Below, piece by piece: positions 1-8,539 of a stretch of DNA of 64,000 nt. The stretch is from Microbacterium sp. zg-Y1090 (GTDB lineage Bacteria > Actinomycetota > Actinomycetes > Actinomycetales > Microbacteriaceae). Numbering within the stretch: the first letter of the stretch is position 1; every line of letters begins with the position of its first letter. The stretch covers positions 1,860,001 to 1,924,000 of the forward strand of contig NZ_CP126742.1 of assembly GCF_030246945.1 (NCBI RefSeq), in the 5' to 3' direction. The notes under the pieces were generated by a model, which worked only from the letters and a program-made list of their open reading frames with translations, was not told the origin of the DNA and ran no database searches. Position numbers and translations under genes: made by a program.

Positions 1-172
1 GCACGAGCGTGTCGGTGGTCACGACCGCGCGGCCGCCGGGAACGGCGAGCACCGCGGCATCATCGCCGGGGCCGATGACTGCCGCCGACGAGCCGGCGAG
101 CACCTTCAGCAGCGCCTGCAGCACCACGCTCTCCCCCACGTCTCCGACGGTTCCGCCTGGTGCACTGCTCAC
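1..172 (-). CDS. thiL: Thiamine-monophosphate kinase, N-terminal part (cut by window edge)
   Basis: Only about 57 N-terminal codons are present; the gene runs off the left edge. Reading the minus strand from GTG at 172 gives a start MSSAPGGTVGDVGE followed by GPGDDAAVL and VVTTDTLV. The GDDAAV segment is the Mg-ATP binding motif at the start of ThiL, the AIR-synthase-fold kinase that phosphorylates thiamine monophosphate to thiamine diphosphate in the cytosol. The gene is divergent from the DUF3515 lipoprotein across about 75 bp. GTG 172 is preceded by a weak GGTGGACG; the exact start is less certain than the family. Confidence 0.85.
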   Translation of the reverse strand, partial: MSSAPGGTVGDVGESVVLQALLKVLAGSSAAVIGPGDDAAVLAVPGGRAVVTTDTLV

Positions 173-247
173 CCGTCCACCGTACGGGACGCTCCGGCGG
201 CGTGACCCGAGGCCGGGCCCGCACGCGCGCTCGATTACGCTGGAGGG

Positions 248-724
248 GTGTCCCGCCTCCGCCCTTCCGCCGCGCTCACGGCCGTCCTGGGGCTTCTCCT
301 CCTCACCGGCTGCGGCACCTCGTCCGTGTCGCTCACCGCAGCCCCCGACGCGAACGACCCGCTGTGCGCGGAGGTGACCGTGCGGCTTCCCTCCACCGTC
401 GACGGCGCCGACCGGCGCTGGACCGACGCGCAGGCGACCGCCGCGTGGGGCGATCCGACGGCTGTCATCCTCACCTGCGGCGTCACGCCGCCGGGACCCA
501 CCGAGGCCCGCTGCATCACCATCGGCGGCGTGGACTGGATCGTCGACGAGTCGCAGGCGCCGCGCTACCGCATCACGACGTACGGCCGCACTCCCGCGGT
601 GGAGGTGTTCGTCGACAACGAGCAGGTCTCGCCGAACGAAGTGCTCTCGCGGTTCGCCCCGTACATCGTCGACACGCTCCCGCGTGAGCGGCAGTGCACC
701 GAGACGGCCGAGCTGCTCAGCTGA
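248..724 (+). CDS. DUF3515-type lipoprotein
   Basis: 158 residues. The N-terminus is a lipoprotein signal: SRLR, a hydrophobic stretch, then LLTGC with the acylated cysteine near residue 22. The rest contains DPLCAEV, three further cysteines and GGVDWIVDE, the pattern of the actinobacterial DUF3515 family, whose role is unknown and which is often found beside ddlA and thiL as here. The GTG start has GGAGGG immediately before it, almost no spacing, while a TACGCT box at 236-241 would put transcription start at the GTG, so a leaderless message is possible. The 3' end overlaps convergent ddlA by 8 bp. Confidence 0.7.
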   Translation: MSRLRPSAALTAVLGLLLLTGCGTSSVSLTAAPDANDPLCAEVTVRLPSTVDGADRRWTDAQATAAWGDPTAVILTCGVTPPGPTEARCITIGGVDWIVDESQAPRYRITTYGRTPAVEVFVDNEQVSPNEVLSRFAPYIVDTLPRERQCTETAELLS

Positions 725-1808
725 CCCGGTCGCCCGCCAGTTCGATCAGCTCGGTGATCAGCTCGGGATAGGTCATGCCCGACGCGATCCAGCAGCGTGG
801 GAACATCGAGATCGGCGTGAACCCGGGCATGGTGTTCACCTCGTTCACGAAGAACTCGGTGCCGGTGTAGAAGAAGTCCACCCGCGCGAGCCCTTCCCCG
901 CCCAGCGCCTCGAACGCGCGCGCCGCCACGCGCTGCATCTCGGCGAGCTCGCCCTCGTAGAGCTCTGCCGGGCAGACCAGGTCGACACCCGCGGCGTCGA
1001 GGTACTTCGCCTCGAAGTCGTAGAACGCGCGACCGGTGACGACGATCTCACCGGGCACGCTCACCCGCACGGGGCCACCGTCGCGCCCGGGCAGCACGCC
1101 GCATTCGACCTCGCGGCCCACCACCGCCTGCTCGATCAGGGCGGTGGAATCCTCCGCGAACGCCACCTCGAGGGCTGTGTCGAGCTCGTCCCAGCTCTCC
1201 ACCTTCGACACTCCGACGCTGGAGCCGGCGCGGTTGGGCTTGACGAACACGGGAAGCCCCAGCGAGCGCACCTGAGGCATCCACCGGGAACGGTCACGGT
1301 CGTACTCGACGCGGCTCAGGTGACGCCAGGGAACGACCGGAACCCCGGCAGCCTGCAGCACGCTCTTGGTGACGTGCTTGTCCATGCCGATCGCGGACAT
1401 CAGCACGCCCCCGCCGACGTAGGGAAGGCCCAGCAGCTCCAGCATCCCCTGGATCGTGCCGTCCTCGCCGAAGCGGCCGTGCAGGATCGGGAACACCACA
1501 TCGACGTCGCCGAGGCTCTCCTCGGTGCCGTCCGGGCGCACCACCCGCAGCTCGCGGGACAGCGTGGAATCCGGCCACCGGATGCGGGTGCCGTTGTCGG
1601 CGACCACGGGCAGGGCGCCGTGGGTCAGGGTGAAGCGGTCGGGGTCGTCGTGCTCGAGCACGAACGCGCCGTCGTGCGTGATCCCGATCGGAATGACCCG
1701 GAAGCGGTCGCGGTCAATCGCCCGCAGCACTCCTCCCGCCGTTGCGCAGCTGATCGAGTGCTCGCTGGAGCGACCTCCAAAAAGCACCGCCACTGCCGGC
1801 TTGTCCAT
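717..1808 (-). CDS. ddlA: D-alanine--D-alanine ligase
   Basis: 363 residues, normal length for Ddl. Joins two D-alanines with ATP to make the dipeptide used in peptidoglycan synthesis. Visible motifs: GGRSSEHSIS at residues 11-20, HGRFGEDGTIQG (substrate and omega-loop region), VKPNRAGSSVGV (ATP grasp) and FVNEVNTMPGFT near the C-terminus with the metal-binding E-x-N. The ATG is preceded by AGAGGA at seven bases and the GGRSSEHS motif follows at once, so the start is firm. It lies 95 bp inside the 3' end of gpsA, in another frame, and probably closes a long leftward operon beginning at leuC. Confidence 0.93.
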   Translation of the reverse strand: MDKPAVAVLFGGRSSEHSISCATAGGVLRAIDRDRFRVIPIGITHDGAFVLEHDDPDRFTLTHGALPVVADNGTRIRWPDSTLSRELRVVRPDGTEESLGDVDVVFPILHGRFGEDGTIQGMLELLGLPYVGGGVLMSAIGMDKHVTKSVLQAAGVPVVPWRHLSRVEYDRDRSRWMPQVRSLGLPVFVKPNRAGSSVGVSKVESWDELDTALEVAFAEDSTALIEQAVVGREVECGVLPGRDGGPVRVSVPGEIVVTGRAFYDFEAKYLDAAGVDLVCPAELYEGELAEMQRVAARAFEALGGEGLARVDFFYTGTEFFVNEVNTMPGFTPISMFPRCWIASGMTYPELITELIELAGDRVS

Positions 1809-2841
1809 GCTGCGTCCTCTCGCCCTGGGGCTGATCGTCGTCGGTGGTGAGGTGGGGGGCGATGTCGCGCGGCTGCATCGTGCCGTCGAGCACCATCTTC
1901 ACCTGTTCCACGATGGGCATCGGGATGCCCGCCTCGCGGGCCAGCTGCAGGACCGGCGCGACCGAGCCGAGACCCTCGGCCGTCTGATCCATCTGCCTGA
2001 CCACGTCCTGGAAGCTGTACCCCTGGCCGAGCAGTCGCCCGGCGGTGTTGTTGCGGCTCAGCGGCGACTGGCACGTGGCGATGAGGTCGCCGAGCCCCGC
2101 CAGTCCCTGCAGCGTCTCGGGCTGCGCCCCCTGCGCCACCGCGAAGTCGGTCATCTCGACCAGTCCGCGCGTGATGATCGACGCCTTCGTGTTCTCGCCG
2201 TACCCCACGCCGTCGACGATGCCGATCGCCACGGCGATGAGGTTCTTCAGCACGCCGCCGAACTCGGTGCCGATGACATCGGTGTTCACGAACGTGCGGA
2301 AATAGCGGTTGCGGGCACGGCGGGCCACCGCGTCGGCGGTCTCCCGGCTGATGGAGGAGATGACGGCGGCCGTGGGCTGCTCACGGGCGATCTCGAGGGC
2401 GAGGTTGGGGCCGGATGCCACAGCGATGCGCATCGGGTCGCAGCGCAGCTCCTGCTCGATCACCTGGCTCATCCGCAGGCCCGTGCGCTTCTCGACGCCC
2501 TTCATCAGCGAAACGATCGGCACGTCGGTGCCCGCGACGAGCGGGCGCAGCGCCTTGAGGTTCGCGCGCGCCGTCTGGCTCGGGATCGACAGGTAGACCT
2601 GCGTCGCCCCGTCCAGCGCCTCGGCGAGGTGGTGCGTGGCCGACATGCTGCGGGGCAGGTTGATGCCGGGGAGGTACTGGCTGTTGCGCTTGGCCTCATC
2701 GATCTCATGCGCAAGCTCGGGCCGGCGCGCCCACATCACGACGTGGGCGCCGCCGTCGGCGAGGATCTTGCCGAAAGTGGTGCCCCAGCTGCCGGCGCCG
2801 ATGACCGCGACGCGCGGCGCGGCATCCGTTCTACGACTCAA
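1714..2841 (-). CDS. gpsA: NAD(P)-dependent glycerol-3-phosphate dehydrogenase
   Basis: 375 residues as read. Reduces dihydroxyacetone phosphate to sn-glycerol 3-phosphate for phospholipids. GAGSWGTTFG near residue 16 is the dinucleotide fold, followed by SLMKGVE, SGPNLA, FGGVLKNLIAVAIGI (catalytic lysine) and GLAGLGDLIATC. The likely start is TTG at 2841: no ATG or GTG lies between it and the essential GAGSWG. It overlaps the 3' end of plsC by 11 bp. The family normally ends near residue 335-340; here about 31 codons run on inside ddlA, a low-complexity tail that is probably not functional. Confidence 0.9.
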   Translation of the reverse strand: MSRRTDAAPRVAVIGAGSWGTTFGKILADGGAHVVMWARRPELAHEIDEAKRNSQYLPGINLPRSMSATHHLAEALDGATQVYLSIPSQTARANLKALRPLVAGTDVPIVSLMKGVEKRTGLRMSQVIEQELRCDPMRIAVASGPNLALEIAREQPTAAVISSISRETADAVARRARNRYFRTFVNTDVIGTEFGGVLKNLIAVAIGIVDGVGYGENTKASIITRGLVEMTDFAVAQGAQPETLQGLAGLGDLIATCQSPLSRNNTAGRLLGQGYSFQDVVRQMDQTAEGLGSVAPVLQLAREAGIPMPIVEQVKMVLDGTMQPRDIAPHLTTDDDQPQGERTQHGQAGSGGAFWRSLQRALDQLRNGGRSAAGD

Positions 2842-3598
2842 GGCGACCTGTCTCCTTCTGCCCGTGGATCGCCGGATCCCACCGTTCGGCGGGCGGGGTC
2901 TCCCCGCGCAGGCGCCCCTGGAGCTCGGCGATGTCGGACATCACGACGTCGGTCGCCTCGACGAGGGCGGTGTGCTGAGTCGCACGCCCGGCGTAGGCGC
3001 TGAGGTCGACGGGCGGGCCGACCAGGATGCGCACGCGCTTGCGCGGCGGCCAGAGGCTCAGCTTGCCGTACCGCGGCAGGATGCGCTGCACGCCCCAGGT
3101 GGCCATCGGGATCACGGGGAGCCCACCGGCCAGGGCCACCCGCACTGCGCCGGTCTTGCCGCGCATGGGCCACAGGTCGGGGTCTCGCGTGAGCGACCCC
3201 TCCGGGTACACGATCACGCCGTTGCCCTCGGAGATGAGCCGCTCGGCCGTCTCGATCGTCTGCTTGGCGGTGCTGGCGGAGCCTGCTCGCGAGACCGGGA
3301 CCATACCGGTCGCGCGCAGCGCCCAGCCCAGCACCGGGACGCGGAAGAGTCCTTCCTTCACCATGAAGCGCGGCGCGCGGCCCAGTCGCCAGGTCGCGAC
3401 GGCCACGACGACCGGGTCGAACTCGCTGTAGTGGTTCGGGGCGAGGACGTAGGCGCCTTCCATCGGGAGGTTCTCGCCTCCCTCGATCTCGATGCGCGCC
3501 ATCAGCCCCGCGATGGGCACGACGACGCCCGCGAGCGGCCAGAAGACGCTGGGACGCGTCTTCTCCGGCGATGCGCGACGTGTACGGGCCACGGTCAT
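2831..3598 (-). CDS. plsC: 1-acyl-sn-glycerol-3-phosphate acyltransferase (PlsC family)
   Basis: 255 residues. Acylates lysophosphatidic acid to phosphatidic acid at the membrane. NHYSEFDP near residue 56 is the catalytic HX4D box (H with D five residues later); VYPEGSLTRD is the acceptor-binding EGT-like motif (EGS here). One hydrophobic segment near residues 20-35. The ATG at 3598 overlaps the murA stop (ATGA), so translation is coupled, and the 3' end overlaps gpsA: the glycerolipid enzymes are physically linked to cell-wall genes. An open frame continues upstream inside murA but lacks matching sequence; the ATGA start fits best. Confidence 0.88.
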   Translation of the reverse strand: MTVARTRRASPEKTRPSVFWPLAGVVVPIAGLMARIEIEGGENLPMEGAYVLAPNHYSEFDPVVVAVATWRLGRAPRFMVKEGLFRVPVLGWALRATGMVPVSRAGSASTAKQTIETAERLISEGNGVIVYPEGSLTRDPDLWPMRGKTGAVRVALAGGLPVIPMATWGVQRILPRYGKLSLWPPRKRVRILVGPPVDLSAYAGRATQHTALVEATDVVMSDIAELQGRLRGETPPAERWDPAIHGQKETGRLES

Positions 3599-4977
3599 CC
3601 GATGACGTCGAAGTCGGCGCCCAGCGCGCGCAGCTTGTCGAAGAGGTTCTCGTAGCCGCGCCGGATGATCCCGACGTTGTGCACGATCGACTCCCCCGAG
3701 GCGGTCAGGGCGGCGATGACGTGGCTGTAGCCCCCACGCAGATCGGGCACCACGATCTCGGCGCCGTGCAGGGGCGTCGGACCGGTGATGACCGCGGCCT
3801 GCTCCAGCGCCCGGCGCGGCACGCGACGGTACTCGCCTTCCAGCCCCTCGGGGTGCACGACGATGTCGGCGCCCATCTTCACCAGGGCGTCGGTGAACCC
3901 GAACCGGTTCTCGTACACCGTCTCGTGCACGACCGAAGTGCCCTCGGCCTGGGTGAGCGCCACGATGAGCGGCTGCTGCCAGTCGGTCATGAAGCCGGGG
4001 TGCACGTCGGTCTCGACCACGACGGGCTTGAGGGGTCCACCGCGGTAGAAGCGGATGCCCTCCTCGCCGATGTCGAACGCGCCGCCGGCCTTGCGGAAGA
4101 TGTTGAGGAACGTCAGCATGTCCTGCTGCCGGGCGCCGCCGACGAAGATGTCGCCGTCGGTGGCCAGGGCGGCCGCCGCCCACGATGCGGCCTCGTTGCG
4201 GTCGAAGATGCAGCGGTGGTCGTAGCCGGTGAGCGTGTCGACGCCCTCGATGAAGATGACCCGGTTGGGCTCGTACGAGATGATGGCGCCCATCTTCTGC
4301 AGTACGCCGATGAGGTCCATGATCTCGGGCTCGATGGCGGCGTTGCGCAGCTCGGTGGTCCCCTTCGCACGCACAGCCGTCAGCAGCACCTGCTCGGTCG
4401 CGCCCACGCTCGGGTACGGCAGCTCGATGTCGGCTCCGTGCAGTCCGTCCGGAGCGGACAGGCGGATGCCGCTGGGCAGCTTCTCCACGACTGCGCCGAA
4501 GCGGCGCAGCGCGTCGAGGTGGAAGTTGATGGGACGGTCGCCGATACGGCATCCGCCGAGGTCCGGGATGAACGCCTGCCCCAGCAGGTGCAGCAGCGGC
4601 CCGCAGAAGAGGATCGGGATGCGCGAGGACCCGGCGTGCGCGTCGATCTCCTCGAAGTGCGCGGACTTCGCCGCACTCGGGTCGAGAACGAGACTGCCCG
4701 CCTCTTCGCCGTCCTCGACGCGCACCCCGTGCACCTCGAGGAGCGAGCGCACGACCTGCACATCGCTGATGTCCGGCACGTCGCGCAGGACGCTGACGCT
4801 CTCCCCGAGCAGGGCGGCGACCATCGCCTTCGTGGCGAGGTTCTTCGCCCCGGTCACGTCGACGCGTCCCACCAGCGCGCGTCCCCCGCGGATGGCGATC
4901 GTATCGCCGGTCACTGCCTGCAACTGTCCTTCCGACTCCTCTGTCGCCGACCGGTTCTCGCTGCGGAGTGACTTCAT
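3595..4977 (-). CDS. murA: UDP-N-acetylglucosamine 1-carboxyvinyltransferase
   Basis: 460 residues, typical length plus about 20 extra N-terminal residues. Transfers enolpyruvate from PEP to UDP-GlcNAc, the first committed step of peptidoglycan synthesis. GAKNLATKAMVAALL carries the conserved K-N pair; DLGGCRIGDRPINFHL contains the catalytic cysteine that fosfomycin alkylates, so the enzyme is of the fosfomycin-sensitive cysteine type and not the aspartate variant. DLRGGYSHVIAAL near the C-terminus is also typical. Preceded by GAGG about eight bases from ATG 4977; 21 bp separate it from leuD, suggesting one transcript. Confidence 0.92.
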   Translation of the reverse strand: MKSLRSENRSATEESEGQLQAVTGDTIAIRGGRALVGRVDVTGAKNLATKAMVAALLGESVSVLRDVPDISDVQVVRSLLEVHGVRVEDGEEAGSLVLDPSAAKSAHFEEIDAHAGSSRIPILFCGPLLHLLGQAFIPDLGGCRIGDRPINFHLDALRRFGAVVEKLPSGIRLSAPDGLHGADIELPYPSVGATEQVLLTAVRAKGTTELRNAAIEPEIMDLIGVLQKMGAIISYEPNRVIFIEGVDTLTGYDHRCIFDRNEAASWAAAALATDGDIFVGGARQQDMLTFLNIFRKAGGAFDIGEEGIRFYRGGPLKPVVVETDVHPGFMTDWQQPLIVALTQAEGTSVVHETVYENRFGFTDALVKMGADIVVHPEGLEGEYRRVPRRALEQAAVITGPTPLHGAEIVVPDLRGGYSHVIAALTASGESIVHNVGIIRRGYENLFDKLRALGADFDVIG

Positions 4978-4998
4978 GCGGTGGACCTCACTTGGTAG

Positions 4999-5595
4999 CT
5001 ACCGGACCGGAAGGGTCCGTGGGCGCCACGCCTCGCGGCGGGCTTCGAACTGTGCGATGGCTTCTTCGTCGCGCAGCGTCAGCCCGATGTCATCCAGACC
5101 TTCGAGCAGGCGCCATCTAGTGTAATCATCGATGTCGAACGCGAGCTCCAGGTCACCGATGGTGGCCGTTCGCGCCGTGAGATCGACGGTCATGGTCGCT
5201 CCGGGCTGCGCCTGGGCGACCGCCCAGATCGCCTCGATGCCCGCCTCGTCGATGACGCCCGTCACCAGTCCCTGCTTGCCCGCGTTGCCGCGGAAGATGT
5301 CGGCGAACCGCGGGCTGAGCACGACGCGGAACCCGTAGTCGCGCAGCGCCCAGACGGCGTGCTCGCGACTCGAACCGGTGCCGAAGTCGGGCCCGGCGAC
5401 GAGGATCGATGCGCTGCGGTACGCGGGCTGGTTGAGCACGAAGTCGGGGTCCTGCCGCCAGCTGGAGAACAGCGCATCCTCGAAGCCGGTCTTCGTGACC
5501 CGCTTGAGGTAGACCGCGGGGATGATCTGGTCGGTGTCGACGGCGGAGCGCGTCAGCGGGGCGACGATACCGGTGTGGGTGGTGAACTTCTCCAT
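4999..5595 (-). CDS. leuD: 3-isopropylmalate dehydratase small subunit
   Basis: 198 residues, the family's normal size. Forms the swivelling domain of isopropylmalate isomerase with LeuC (2-isopropylmalate to 3-isopropylmalate). [14 protein letters not shown] at the start, [21 protein letters not shown] (substrate-binding serine loop) and [14 protein letters not shown] are diagnostic. It begins one base after the leuC stop, so the two subunits are translationally coupled and made in step. Confidence 0.95.
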   Translation of the reverse strand: MEKFTTHTGIVAPLTRSAVDTDQIIPAVYLKRVTKTGFEDALFSSWRQDPDFVLNQPAYRSASILVAGPDFGTGSSREHAVWALRDYGFRVVLSPRFADIFRGNAGKQGLVTGVIDEAGIEAIWAVAQAQPGATMTVDLTARTATIGDLELAFDIDDYTRWRLLEGLDDIGLTLRDEEAIAQFEARREAWRPRTLPVR

Positions 5596-5596
5596 G

Positions 5597-7051
5597 TCAG
5601 ACCTCCACTGACTCGAACGCCGGCAGATCGCTGGGGCTCGCGAGGCGACCCAGCACGGCGGTGGCCGCGGCCACCAGGGGCGACACCAGGTGGGTGCGTC
5701 CGCCCTTGCCCTGCCGTCCCTCGAAGTTGCGGTTGCTGGTCGAGGCGCAGCGCTCGCCCGGAGCCAGCTGGTCGGGGTTCATGCCCAGGCACATCGAGCA
5801 GCCGGCGAAGCGCCACTCGGCGCCGAAATCGAGGAAGATCTGGTGCAGTCCCTCGGCCTCCGCTTCGAGCCGCACCCGTGCGGACCCGGGGACGACCATG
5901 ACGCGCACTCCCTCGGCCTTCGTCCGGCCCTGCACGACCGAGGCGAACGCGCGCAGATCCTCGATGCGGCTGTTGGTGCAGGAGCCCATGAAGACGGCAT
6001 CCACCGGCACCTCCTTGAGCGGAGTGCCGGGGACGAGGTCCATGTACTCCAGCGCACGGCGCGCGGCGGCCTGCTCGTTCGGGTCCGGGAAGTCCTCGGG
6101 CGCCGGAACGACGTCACTGAGCGACACGCCCTGACCAGGGTTGGTGCCCCAGGTCACGAACGGCTCGAGGGCATCGGCGTCGAGGAAGACCTCGGCGTCG
6201 TAGACGGCGCCCTCGTCGCTCGGGAGCGTGCGCCAGTAGGCGACCGCATCCTCCCAGTCCTGGCCGGTCGGAGCGTGCTGCCGGCCCTTCAGGTAGGCGA
6301 ACGTCGTCTCGTCGGGAGCGACCATGCCGGCGCGGGCGCCCGCCTCGATCGACATGTTGCAGATCGTCATGCGGCCCTCCATGGAGAGGGAGCGGATCGC
6401 GCTGCCGCGGAACTCGAGCACGTAGCCCTGTCCCCCGTTGGTGCCGATCTTGGCGATGACGGCGAGGATGATGTCCTTCGCCGTGACGCCGGGCTTGAGC
6501 TCGCCCTCCACGGTGATCGCCATGGTCTTGAACGGCTTCAGCGGCAGCGTCTGGGTGGCCAGCACGTGCTCCACCTCGCTGGTGCCGATGCCGAACGCCA
6601 TCGCGCCGAACGCGCCGTGGGTCGACGTGTGCGAGTCGCCGCAGACGACGGTGATGCCCGGCATGGTCAGCCCGAGCTGGGGACCCACCACGTGCACGAT
6701 CCCCTGCTCCTTGTCGCCGAGCGGATGCAGTCGCACCCCGAACTCGGCGGCGTTGCGCCGCAGGGTCTCGATCTGGGTGCGGCTGGTGAGGTCGGCGATC
6801 GGCTTGTCGATGTCGAGCGTCGGGGTGTTGTGGTCCTCGGTGGCGATGGTGAGGTCGAGGCGGCGCACCGGGCGCCCCTCGGCGCGCAGACCGTCGAAGG
6901 CCTGCGGGCTCGTCACCTCGTGCACCAGGTGCAGGTCGATGTAGATGAGGTCGGGTCGACCGTCCTCGCCTTTGACCACGACGTGGTCGTCCCACACCTT
7001 CTCGGCCAGGGTGCGGGGGGTGTCGGGGATCGACGGGGCGGCTGTGCTCAT
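5597..7051 (-). CDS. leuC: 3-isopropylmalate dehydratase large subunit
   Basis: 484 residues. Catalytic Fe-S subunit of isopropylmalate isomerase. [16 protein letters not shown] is the aconitase-family substrate motif; the three cluster ligands are visible as [13 protein letters not shown] and [17 protein letters not shown] 7051 follows AAGGAG in the leader. First gene of the likely operon leuC-leuD-murA-plsC-gpsA-ddlA. A structured leader with a 14-codon reading frame overlapping the start (see 7052-7140) hints at control at the RNA level. leuB is elsewhere in the window and leuA is absent. Confidence 0.95.
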   Translation of the reverse strand: MSTAAPSIPDTPRTLAEKVWDDHVVVKGEDGRPDLIYIDLHLVHEVTSPQAFDGLRAEGRPVRRLDLTIATEDHNTPTLDIDKPIADLTSRTQIETLRRNAAEFGVRLHPLGDKEQGIVHVVGPQLGLTMPGITVVCGDSHTSTHGAFGAMAFGIGTSEVEHVLATQTLPLKPFKTMAITVEGELKPGVTAKDIILAVIAKIGTNGGQGYVLEFRGSAIRSLSMEGRMTICNMSIEAGARAGMVAPDETTFAYLKGRQHAPTGQDWEDAVAYWRTLPSDEGAVYDAEVFLDADALEPFVTWGTNPGQGVSLSDVVPAPEDFPDPNEQAAARRALEYMDLVPGTPLKEVPVDAVFMGSCTNSRIEDLRAFASVVQGRTKAEGVRVMVVPGSARVRLEAEAEGLHQIFLDFGAEWRFAGCSMCLGMNPDQLAPGERCASTSNRNFEGRQGKGGRTHLVSPLVAAATAVLGRLASPSDLPAFESVEV

Positions 7052-7140
7052 GACTGCGCTGCTCTCCTTGCGAAGCGGATCAAGCCCACCATGGACTCCG
7101 CGACGAGGAAGGGCTCAGGACGAGGCCTCGTCGCGGCCGC
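7052..7140 (-). promoter_or_regulatory. Structured leader of leuC with short upstream ORF
   Basis: On the minus strand, CCGCGACGAGG (7126-7136) pairs perfectly with CCTCGTCGCGG (7098-7108). The loop between them contains a second CCTCGTC that can pair with the same 5' arm, so two exclusive folds exist. Downstream, a 14-codon frame [14 protein letters not shown] ends in TGA overlapping the leuC ATG (ATGA). Attenuator or translational coupling is inference; it has only one leucine, so it is not a classical leucine leader. Confidence 0.35.
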
Positions 7141-7149
7141 TAAGGAGAA

Positions 7150-7198
7150 GGCGAGCGATCCGCACGGGGCCACATTAGCACCGTGCGGATCGCTCGCC
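7150..7198 (-). terminator. Terminator after terC
   Basis: Perfect 18-bp stem GGCGAGCGATCCGCACGG (7150-7167) against 7181-7198, 13-base loop. On the minus strand it comes directly after the terC stop and is followed by the pyrimidine run TTCTCCTT, as expected for an intrinsic terminator. Confidence 0.75.
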
Positions 7199-7208
7199 GC
7201 GTCATGTG

Positions 7209-8318
7209 TCAGCGCTCCGTGCGCTCCGTGCGCTCGTCGGTCGTCGGGTCGGCCGGTTCCGCCGGCTCCTCGACCGTCGGCGGCGTGCGGTGCTCGGCCG
7301 CCACGGCGGCGGCGGCGTCGACGGGGGTCTCCGCCTTGCGCTCCCGCGACGACGCGATGAGGCTCGCGACGGTGGCGACGGTCATCGAGGCGACGATGAC
7401 GCCCAGCGACATCCAGGTGGAGATGTCGGGCACCCACTCGATGTGCTCACCGCCGTTGATGAACGGGAGCTCGTTCTCGTGCATCGCGTGGAAGATGAGC
7501 TTGACCCCGATGAAGGCGAGGATGAACGCGATGCCGTAGTGCAGGTACTTCAAGCGGTCGAGCAGGCCGCCCAGCAGGAAGTACAGCTGGCGCAGGCCCA
7601 TGAGGGCGAAGATGTTCGCGGTGAAGACGATGAACGGGTCCTGCGTGATGCCGAAGATCGCGGGGATCGAGTCCAGCGCGAAGAGCAGGTCGGTCATTCC
7701 GATCGCGACGAAGACGATGATCATGGGCGTGAAGATGCGCTTGCCGTCCACGACCGTGCGCACCTTGGCGCCGTCGTACTCGTCGCTGATGGCCACGCGC
7801 CGGCGGACCAGCCGCACGACGAAGCTCTCCTTCTTCTCCTCGTCATCGTGGTCGCCGCCCGGGAAGGCCTGCTTCCACGCGGTGTAGATGAGGAACGCGC
7901 CGAACAGGTAGAAGATCGGCAGGAACTGCTCGATGATCACCGCACCGAGCAGGATGAAGATGCCGCGCAGCACCAGCGCGATGATGATGCCGACCATCAG
8001 CACCTTCTGCTGGTACTGCCGCGGGACGGCGAACTGACCCATGATCAGCACGAAGACGAAGAGGTTGTCGATCGACAGGCTGTACTCGGTCAGCCAGCCG
8101 GCGACGAACTGCCCGGTGACATCGGGGCTTCCCGTGACGCCGAACAGGATGAATGCGAACACGATCGCCAGCGCGACGTAGAAGACGACCCAGAGGGTGG
8201 ACTCCTTCGTCGAGGGGATGTGCGGCCGCTTGATGATCAGCAGCAGATCGGCGATGAGGATCGTGAGCAGCACGACGAACGCGCTGATCTCGAACCAAAG
8301 GGGGATCTCGAAGCCCAT
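7209..8318 (-). CDS. TerC family integral membrane protein
   Basis: 369 residues. Eight or nine hydrophobic segments; EYSLSIDNLFVFVLIM and MTDLLFALDSIPAIFGIT are the two acidic in-membrane motifs of the TerC/Alx family, linked to manganese export or metal loading of exported proteins. A charged cytoplasmic loop (HDDEEKKESF to DGKRIFTP) lies in the middle, and the last 45 residues are acidic, proline-rich and unstructured. ATG 8318 follows GAAAGG. The long leader holds a probable manganese riboswitch, which supports a manganese role here over tellurite resistance. Confidence 0.88.
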   Translation of the reverse strand: MGFEIPLWFEISAFVVLLTILIADLLLIIKRPHIPSTKESTLWVVFYVALAIVFAFILFGVTGSPDVTGQFVAGWLTEYSLSIDNLFVFVLIMGQFAVPRQYQQKVLMVGIIIALVLRGIFILLGAVIIEQFLPIFYLFGAFLIYTAWKQAFPGGDHDDEEKKESFVVRLVRRRVAISDEYDGAKVRTVVDGKRIFTPMIIVFVAIGMTDLLFALDSIPAIFGITQDPFIVFTANIFALMGLRQLYFLLGGLLDRLKYLHYGIAFILAFIGVKLIFHAMHENELPFINGGEHIEWVPDISTWMSLGVIVASMTVATVASLIASSRERKAETPVDAAAAVAAEHRTPPTVEEPAEPADPTTDERTERTER

Positions 8319-8344
8319 GGAAGCCTTTCGGAGGGTGCGGTGGA

Positions 8345-8449
8345 TGCCGAAAGTCTCTCCCCCGCAGAATGCGGCGCGCACCCGGGGCCACTCGATCGGG
8401 GCCCGTGATGACGGAGGCGCGAGGACGGGATACTCCCTCTCGTTCGCAC
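8345..8449 (-). ncRNA. Probable yybP-ykoY (manganese) riboswitch upstream of terC
   Basis: In the minus-strand leader of terC the RNA carries GAGGGAGUAUCCC at its 5' end, CCGUCAUCACGG in the middle, and GAGAGACUUUCGGCA at its 3' end. These match the order of conserved blocks in yybP-ykoY RNAs (GGGGAGUA, a GUCAUCA-type segment, AGACCUUU). Ends pair (UGCGAA with UUCGGCA, imperfect) and a small hairpin CCGCAUUCUGCGG lies inside. Length about 105 nt fits the family, and terC/alx genes are its classic targets. Assigned by eye; not tested with a covariance model. Confidence 0.6.
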
Positions 8450-8539
8450 AAGGATACAGCCGTGTCGCATCCGGCATCCCCCATCTGAGACGATCGGCGC
8501 ACGGCCGACACTGAACCGGTGAGAGACGAGAGGGTGCGC

